A stretch of 36,223 nucleotides of DNA, taken from the NCBI GenBank assembly GCA_025355165.1, contig JANYAD010000063.1:1-36223 (forward strand), given 5' to 3'. Positions 31,726 to 36,223 of the stretch are shown in pieces. How positions within the stretch are numbered: the first letter of the stretch is position 1; the number at the start of each line of letters is the position of its first letter. The notes below the pieces were generated by a model. It was not told where the DNA came from. It was given only the letters and a program-made list of their open reading frames with translations, and searched no databases. Made by a program: the position numbers and the translations under genes. The DNA is from Gammaproteobacteria bacterium. Lineage in GTDB: Bacteria; Pseudomonadota; Gammaproteobacteria; Steroidobacterales; Steroidobacteraceae.

Positions 31726-32676
31726 ATGAAAACCATTTTCTTGGACTACGACACCGTTTCAAACGGCGATCTGGATACGACTCGCTTGACCGAGGCGGCC
31801 GCAGATCTCACCCTTTACGCATCGGACGCATCGAAAACCTCCGAGCGCCTTCAGGATGCCGATGTGGCGCTGATCAATAAGCTTGAACTGAATCGCGAGT
31901 TGCTGCGAGGCGCCGCGAATTTGAAATTGGTCGCGTTAGCCGCCACCGGGACTAATAATGTCGACTTGGTTGCCGCGCGGGAACAAGGCATCGCAGTTTG
32001 CAATGTGCGCGCCTATTGCACCGCCTCGGTCGCTCAGCACGTGTGGGGGTTGATATTGAGCCTCACCCAGCACGTCGAAGATTTTTCCCGCCTCTCGAAA
32101 AGCGGCTCTTGGGCACGGGATGAAGCCGGTGCCGCATGGTCCTATCCCATCCGTGAACTGCAGGGCCGAATCTTCGGCGTGGTCGGCTGGGGCGAACTGG
32201 GGCGCGCAAGCGCACGCATCGCCGCTGCTTTCGGCATGCGAGTGCTTATTGCCAACCGCGGCGGCGCAGCTGCGGCGGCGGGCCGGGTGGACCTCGATGA
32301 ATTGCTCGCGCAGGCGGACATCATCTCCTTGCACTGCCCGCTGACCGACTCGACTCGCGGCCTCATCGGCGCGCGGGAACTCAAGCTGATGAAGAGCGAT
32401 GCACTGTTAATCAATACCGCGCGCGGGGCATTGGTGGACGGCGAGGCTCTCGCCGCTGCGCTCAAGGCAGGCGAGCTCGGGGGTGCCGGGATCGATGTCC
32501 TTCCGCAAGAGCCGCCTGCGAAGGACGACCCGCTACTGCGCAGCCCTGTGCCTAATTTATTGGTGACGCCTCACATCGCCTGGGCAGCGCGCGAAGCGCG
32601 CCAGCGCTGCATAGATGAAATGGCCGCCAATATTCGAGACTTTCTCCAAGGAGGCCGGCGCGGGCGGGTCGTCTGA
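31726..32676 (+). CDS. D-2-hydroxyacid dehydrogenase, glycerate dehydrogenase/hydroxypyruvate reductase-like
   Basis: 316 residues. The substrate domain has KLVALAATGTNNVD. The NAD domain has the dinucleotide-binding GVVGWGELGRASARIA. The catalytic set is Arg in LINTARGALVDG, Glu in IDVLPQEPP and His in VTPHIAWAA. The N-terminus FLDYDTVSNGDLDT and the absence of regulatory domains resemble HprA-type glycerate dehydrogenases, so hydroxypyruvate or glyoxylate reduction is the best guess. The ATG has GAAGGAG 5 nt upstream. An intrinsic terminator follows at 32682-32706. Confidence 0.93.
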   Translation: MKTIFLDYDTVSNGDLDTTRLTEAAADLTLYASDASKTSERLQDADVALINKLELNRELLRGAANLKLVALAATGTNNVDLVAAREQGIAVCNVRAYCTASVAQHVWGLILSLTQHVEDFSRLSKSGSWARDEAGAAWSYPIRELQGRIFGVVGWGELGRASARIAAAFGMRVLIANRGGAAAAAGRVDLDELLAQADIISLHCPLTDSTRGLIGARELKLMKSDALLINTARGALVDGEALAAALKAGELGGAGIDVLPQEPPAKDDPLLRSPVPNLLVTPHIAWAAREARQRCIDEMAANIRDFLQGGRRGRVV

Positions 32677-32681
32677 CTTGA

Positions 32682-32706
32682 AGGCTAACCCCGGTTGGCC
32701 TTTTTC
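32682..32706 (+). terminator. Intrinsic terminator of the hydroxyacid dehydrogenase gene
   Basis: AGGCTAAC (32682-32689) pairs with GTTGGCCT (32694-32701) with one G-U pair around a CCCG loop, followed by TTTTTC. It lies 6 nt past the dehydrogenase stop. Its bases also encode the last few codons of the 34-residue gene on the opposite strand. Confidence 0.75.
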
Positions 32707-32789
32707 TCTCGCTTGGCTGCACGCTTCTCTTCCAATGTCTTCGTCGGCTTTTTCTTGTCTTCTTTCTTTCGTTCCATACCCTTGCCCAT
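32685..32789 (-). CDS. 34-residue lysine-rich small protein
   Basis: A very small gene, M-GKGMERKKEDKKKP, then TKTLEEKRAAKREKKANRG, with about half its residues charged and a strong lysine excess. A good ribosome site (GAGGAG) lies 7 nt before the ATG. It resembles short basic hypothetical proteins (MGKGM...KKK...KRAAK pattern) that recur in proteobacterial genomes, often unannotated. RNA or ribosome binding is a guess from charge only. It starts 27 nt after the deaD stop on the same strand and could be its last cistron. Confidence 0.7.
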   Translation of the reverse strand: MGKGMERKKEDKKKPTKTLEEKRAAKREKKANRG

Positions 32790-32815
32790 GATCCACTCCT
32801 CTATTTGACGAACGA

Positions 32816-34645
32816 TTAATCTTTCGCGCGACGCCGGGCCATGATCTTAGGCTTTGCAGGCTTCGCCTCTCGGGAGCTTAGCCCAGGATGCCGGCCGATC
32901 GTAGCGCGCGGCGGCTTCGGTGGCTTCTCACTGACGCTGCTGATACGCAGCTCCCGCCCCGCTACTCGCACTTTCTGCAAGTCTTTAAATATGTTCTTGG
33001 GCATGCCTTCTGGCAAGTCCACATAGCTATGGTCCTCGCGAATATCAACGCGCCCGATGTGCACGCCCTCGATGCCGGATTCGTTGGCAATGGCGCCGAC
33101 GATGTTGCCCGGCTTGATCCCATGCACGGACCCCACTTCGATGCGGAAAGTTTCCATTTGTCCGGGGCCAGATCGGCGTGGCCGCTCAGATACCGGCTCT
33201 TCTCGCGCCGAGGGCCGCACCCGCTCTGATGGCCGTTCGCGCTCTTCGCGATGTGCATGCACCTCCGGCTCCCGCACCGGAGATCTGACCGGTTCTCGTT
33301 CCGCCTTTGCAGCCAGCAGCAGCGGCGTATTTCCTTGAGAAAGACTGGCGAGGGCCGCGGCGATGTCGATGAGCGGCACGCCGGACTCGGCTTCCAGCTG
33401 CTCCAATACGGGCCGGTAAATAATTGCATCGCCCGCGGCGATGATGTCAGTGACGCGTTGCTTGAACTTGGCAATCCGCAGTGTGTTGACGGCATCGACA
33501 CTCGGAAGGTTCATGGGTTCGATAACCTGCCGGGTGGCTCGCTCGATGGCGCGCAGCATATTGCGCTCGCGTGGAGCAATGAAGAGGATGGCCTCCCCCT
33601 TGCGCCCCGCCCTCCCCGTGCGGCCGATACGATGAACGTAGGATTCGGTGTCGTACGGGACGTCGTAATTCACGACGTGCCCGATGCGTTCTACATCCAG
33701 TCCGCGGGCGGCCACATCGGTGGCAACCACGATGTCGATCTGACCCGCTTTGAGCCGCGCCACGGTGCGTTCGCGCAGCGGCTGCGCAATGTCGCCGTTT
33801 AGCGGCGCGGCCGCGAAACCGCGGGCTTCGAGTTTTTCGGCCAGCTCCACCGTGGACTGCTTGGTGCGGGTAAAGACCAGCATGCCGTCGAACGGTTCGG
33901 CCTCGAGAATCCGCGTCAGGGCGTCGAGCTTGTGCATGCCGCTGACCATCCAATACCGCTGCCGGATATTGGTCGCGGTGCTGGTCTTGCTCTTGATGGT
34001 GACTTCGACCGGCGTAGTTAAGTGCTTGGCCGCGATGCGCCGGATCGGCGCGGGAATGGTCGCGGAGAAAAGGGCGACTTGGCGCTGCGGCGGAGTTTGT
34101 TCCAGGATGCTTTCGACTGCATCGATAAAGCCCATGCGCAGCATTTCATCGGCTTCATCGAGCACCAGCAGGGTCAGGCCCGTGAGCTTCAAGGTGCCGC
34201 GGTTCATGTGATCGATAACCCGTCCCGGTGTACCCACCACCACATGCACGCCGCGCCGCAGGGCATTGAGCTGAGGCTGGTAGCTTTGGCCGCCGTAAAT
34301 GGGCAACACATGGAATCCTTTCAGGTGGGCGGCGTAGCGCAGAAACGCCTCGGACACCTGCAGCGCCAATTCGCGCGTCGGAACCAGTACCAAAACCTGC
34401 GGCTCGTGCCGACTCAGGTCAATTTTGGTGAGCGCAGGCAGGGCGAAAGCGGCGGTCTTGCCTGTGCCGGTTTGCGCCTGGCCCAGCATGTCCATGCCCG
34501 ACAACAGCACGGGGATGGTCTGGGCTTGGATGGGTGAAGGCGACTCATAGCCCACATCGGCCAGCGCCTTTAACACCGGCTCCGACAGCTTGAGGTCTCG
34601 GAAACTCGCGGAACTTTCAATCGAGTCTGCCGGAACTGCGCTCAT
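32816..34645 (-). CDS. deaD: DEAD-box RNA helicase DeaD/CsdA with C-terminal RNA-binding domain
   Basis: 609 residues. Helicase core motifs in order are FRDLKLSEPVLKAL, the Q motif PSPIQAQTIP, AQTGTGKTAAF (motif I), VPTRELALQ, TPGRVIDHM, VLDEADEML (motif II), FSATIP (III), VATDVAARGLDV (V) and YVHRIGRTGRAGR (VI). A charged Arg/Glu/Pro linker (about residues 455-495) leads to a DbpA-type RNA-binding domain (FRIEVGSVHGIKPGNIVGAI) and a basic tail. DeaD proteins unwind RNA in ribosome assembly and in cold adaptation. ATG 34645 has AAGG 8 nt upstream. Confidence 0.96.
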   Translation of the reverse strand: MSAVPADSIESSASFRDLKLSEPVLKALADVGYESPSPIQAQTIPVLLSGMDMLGQAQTGTGKTAAFALPALTKIDLSRHEPQVLVLVPTRELALQVSEAFLRYAAHLKGFHVLPIYGGQSYQPQLNALRRGVHVVVGTPGRVIDHMNRGTLKLTGLTLLVLDEADEMLRMGFIDAVESILEQTPPQRQVALFSATIPAPIRRIAAKHLTTPVEVTIKSKTSTATNIRQRYWMVSGMHKLDALTRILEAEPFDGMLVFTRTKQSTVELAEKLEARGFAAAPLNGDIAQPLRERTVARLKAGQIDIVVATDVAARGLDVERIGHVVNYDVPYDTESYVHRIGRTGRAGRKGEAILFIAPRERNMLRAIERATRQVIEPMNLPSVDAVNTLRIAKFKQRVTDIIAAGDAIIYRPVLEQLEAESGVPLIDIAAALASLSQGNTPLLLAAKAEREPVRSPVREPEVHAHREERERPSERVRPSAREEPVSERPRRSGPGQMETFRIEVGSVHGIKPGNIVGAIANESGIEGVHIGRVDIREDHSYVDLPEGMPKNIFKDLQKVRVAGRELRISSVSEKPPKPPRATIGRHPGLSSREAKPAKPKIMARRRAKD

Positions 34646-34710
34646 AGGAGATGCCTTGCAAAGGATTGCGCAAGTCTAGCGGTTTGACTGGGTATTGCTA
34701 CCATATCGCT

Positions 34711-35436
34711 ATGGGACGCATATTCGAAGTCAGAAAACACGCCATGTTCGCCCGCTGGAACCGCATGGCCAAGCAATTCACGCGGGTTGCGAAGGACATC
34801 GCCATCGCGGTCCATGCCGGCGGCGCGGATCCCGCGTCGAACCCGACGCTGCGCCGTGTGCTGCAGAACGCACGGGCCGTCAACATGCCCAAAGACAAGA
34901 CCGACGCTGCGATCCGGCGCGCCTCGGGCAAAGATGCAGCCAACTATTCAGAGATTTTGTACGAAGCTTATGCCCCCCACGGTGTTGCACTGCTGGTCGA
35001 AACGGCCACAGACAATCCCACCCGCACGGTGGCGAGCCTGCGCAACATTTTCATGAAGGGCGCTGGCAATCTGGGTACCACCGGCAGCGTCAGCTTTCTG
35101 TTCAAGAAAATGGGCGTTTTCCGCTTGGATCCCTCCAAGGTCAGTGATCAGGATGAGCTGGAGCTCGATCTGATCGATTACGGCCTGGAAGAAATGGGCG
35201 ACAGCACCGGTGACAAAGGTGAGCCGCAAATCGTGATCCGCGGTGCCTTTAATGATTTCGGCAAGTTGCAGGAAGCCTTGGAGCGGCGCGGCATTACCCC
35301 GCTTTCCGCCGAGCATGAGTACATCTGCTCGGTGCCGATCGAATTGCCTGAGGATCAAGCCAAAGAAGTGTTGGAATTGATCGACAAGCTGGAACAGGAC
35401 GACGACGTGCAGAAGGTCTTCCACACCCTCGCCTAG
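34711..35436 (+). CDS. YebC/TACO1-family protein of the MGRxFEVRK subtype
   Basis: 241 residues. [65 protein letters not shown] and [19 protein letters not shown] place it in the YebC family, which acts in translation and, in some reports, gene regulation. The N-terminus [20 protein letters not shown] differs from the canonical MAGHSKWA(N)I.HRK of E. coli YebC. By eye it is closer to the version common in Bacteroidetes. I chose ATG 34711 by homology, although there is no Shine-Dalgarno sequence. An upstream in-frame ATG at 34651 would add 20 non-conserved residues. It is divergent from deaD. Confidence 0.92.
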   Translation: MGRIFEVRKHAMFARWNRMAKQFTRVAKDIAIAVHAGGADPASNPTLRRVLQNARAVNMPKDKTDAAIRRASGKDAANYSEILYEAYAPHGVALLVETATDNPTRTVASLRNIFMKGAGNLGTTGSVSFLFKKMGVFRLDPSKVSDQDELELDLIDYGLEEMGDSTGDKGEPQIVIRGAFNDFGKLQEALERRGITPLSAEHEYICSVPIELPEDQAKEVLELIDKLEQDDDVQKVFHTLA

Positions 35437-35568
35437 CCCGTTCGCACCGCTGTGACCAATCTAATTTAAGTTAAGGCGTCGACGTTAAGCCTGCTTCATC
35501 CTGTGTCATCGAATCCGCGGCTCGCACGTTTGAATAGGTGAGAGCAAGAAGTCCCTTAGGAGAATGTT

Positions 35569-35736
35569 GTGCACAGGTTATTTAAGTTCCTGATTCCTAT
35601 AAGTATCTTGGCGATGACTGGCTGTGTGGTAGCGCCATACGGCTATCACCCCGGATACTATGGGCGGTACTACGGTCCGGGCGTAGGGGTGGTGGTTCAG
35701 CCCCCGGTCGTGGTCGTTCGCCCCTATCGCTGGTAG
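35569..35736 (+). CDS. 55-residue Gly/Tyr/Val-rich small lipoprotein
   Basis: A GTG-initiated small gene with AGGAG 6 nt upstream. The signal peptide MHRLFKFLIPISILAMTGC ends in a lipobox (MTGC), and the mature part is YGYHPGYYGRYYGPGVG followed by VVVQPPVVVVRPYRW. Short Tyr/Gly-Pro/Val lipoproteins of this style are common and uncharacterised in proteobacteria. A surface or envelope location is inferred from the lipobox. It lies 26 nt before the PhzF gene. Confidence 0.75.
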   Translation: MHRLFKFLIPISILAMTGCVVAPYGYHPGYYGRYYGPGVGVVVQPPVVVVRPYRW

Positions 35737-35762
35737 GCGCGGGCGGGTGAGATAATTGCGCT

Positions 35763-36223
35763 GTGGCAACTCACCCGTTCCGAATCGTCAATGTATTCAC
35801 CGCAGGGCGAGCTCCCTTCACCGGCAATCCTCTGTGCGTATTCGAGAATGGAGCGCCCTTCAGCAGCGAGCAAATGCAGGCGCTGGCCCGCCAATTCAAC
35901 TTATCGGAAACCACATTTCTGCTGCCCTCCTCGCGCGCGGATGCACGAGTCCGGATTTTTACGCCGAGCTACGAAATGGCCTTCGCCGGACATCCCACAC
36001 TGGGCAGCGCCTATGTTTGCCGGGCGCTAACCGCAGGCGCAGCCTCATTAACACTGGAAATGGAAGCGGGACTCATTCCGGTGAGCGCCGCGGGGCACTG
36101 CTGGACCTTGTCGGCGCTGCCCGCCTCTTCCCGCGAGATCGACTTCTCCGTTGATGTGTTAGCCGAGGCGCTCGGGCTTGAATTGAGCGACTTGGCCGAC
36201 AGACCCTTGTGGGTCAAAGCCGG
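35763..36223 (+). CDS. PhzF-family isomerase-like protein (5' part, cut by window end)
   Basis: The first 153 residues of a PhzF-type protein, normally about 260-300 residues. FRIVNVFTAGRAPFTGNPLC, FNLSETTFLLP with the family's catalytic Glu, and YEMAFAGHPTLGSAYV are diagnostic. Most members are isomerases of unknown substrate and are not evidence for phenazine production. The start is GTG 35763. No ATG lies nearby. The frame is open to the last base of the window. Confidence 0.92.
   Translation, partial: MATHPFRIVNVFTAGRAPFTGNPLCVFENGAPFSSEQMQALARQFNLSETTFLLPSSRADARVRIFTPSYEMAFAGHPTLGSAYVCRALTAGAASLTLEMEAGLIPVSAAGHCWTLSALPASSREIDFSVDVLAEALGLELSDLADRPLWVKA

Noticed and set aside
35763-36223. 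Phenazine biosynthesis locus
   Set aside because: PhzF-family proteins are widespread without phenazine genes, and no other phz gene is present.

Overview
The window (36.2 kb, GC-rich, densely coding, both strands) reads as ordinary chromosome of a proteobacterium, most likely a gammaproteobacterium. The evidence is the ubiJ-ubiB ubiquinone pair, a yqjDEK-like membrane-protein trio, YajQ, DeaD, and a complete tryptophan operon with a WW-type attenuator leader. I cannot assign a genus. I saw no tRNA, rRNA, CRISPR array, transposase or phage structural gene.

Layout. 1-2438: a 95-bp inverted copy of ubiB sequence, probably an assembly chimera, then the ubiJ 3' end, ubiB and tspO. 2667-6548: a stand-alone protein matching only the C-terminal GH94 half of cyclic beta-1,2-glucan synthases. 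6566-7687 (-): yqjK-like, yqjE-like and yqjD-like genes. 7805-12831: a signalling locus with a CHASE3/HisKA_3 histidine kinase (+), facing a same-strand (-) row of a sensor-less sigma54 activator, a NarL-type regulator, a receiver-only regulator, a DUF4398 protein and an OmpA-type lipoprotein. 13067-20008 (-): trp promoter, trpL leader and attenuator, trpE-G-D-C-F-B-A, then a DUF2007 zinc-ribbon gene. 20021-24065: a small pili-tip-component-like gene (-), then ABC exporter, TlpA-like thioredoxin protein and yajQ (+). 24090-27841: cupredoxin and Tat-exported metallophosphoesterase (-), a lipoprotein (+), and a coupled NYN-ECF sigma-anti-sigma operon (-). 27925-32676: M28 peptidase (+), apbE and rhomboid protease (-), 2-hydroxyacid dehydrogenase (+). 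32685-36223: a 34-aa basic protein and deaD (-), an unusual YebC-family protein, a 55-aa lipoprotein and a PhzF-family gene cut by the window edge (+).

How genes work together. The seven unfused trp genes encode the whole chorismate-to-tryptophan pathway. They are tightly packed (0-nt gaps or 1-4-nt overlaps at five of the six junctions). Upstream lie a sigma70-like promoter, a 16-codon leader with tandem Trp codons, and mutually exclusive antiterminator and terminator hairpins. The promoter spacing suggests that the leader mRNA may begin at or very near its AUG. The kinase and regulator locus probably controls the envelope genes at its end. The sigma-anti-sigma pair is translationally coupled to a NYN-domain putative RNase.

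Most interesting for follow-up: the trpL attenuator, the signalling locus with a perfect 9+9 palindrome upstream of its sigma54 activator, the isolated NdvB-like C-terminal half, the NYN-ECF operon, and two small genes (34 aa and 55 aa) that length-based gene calling easily misses.
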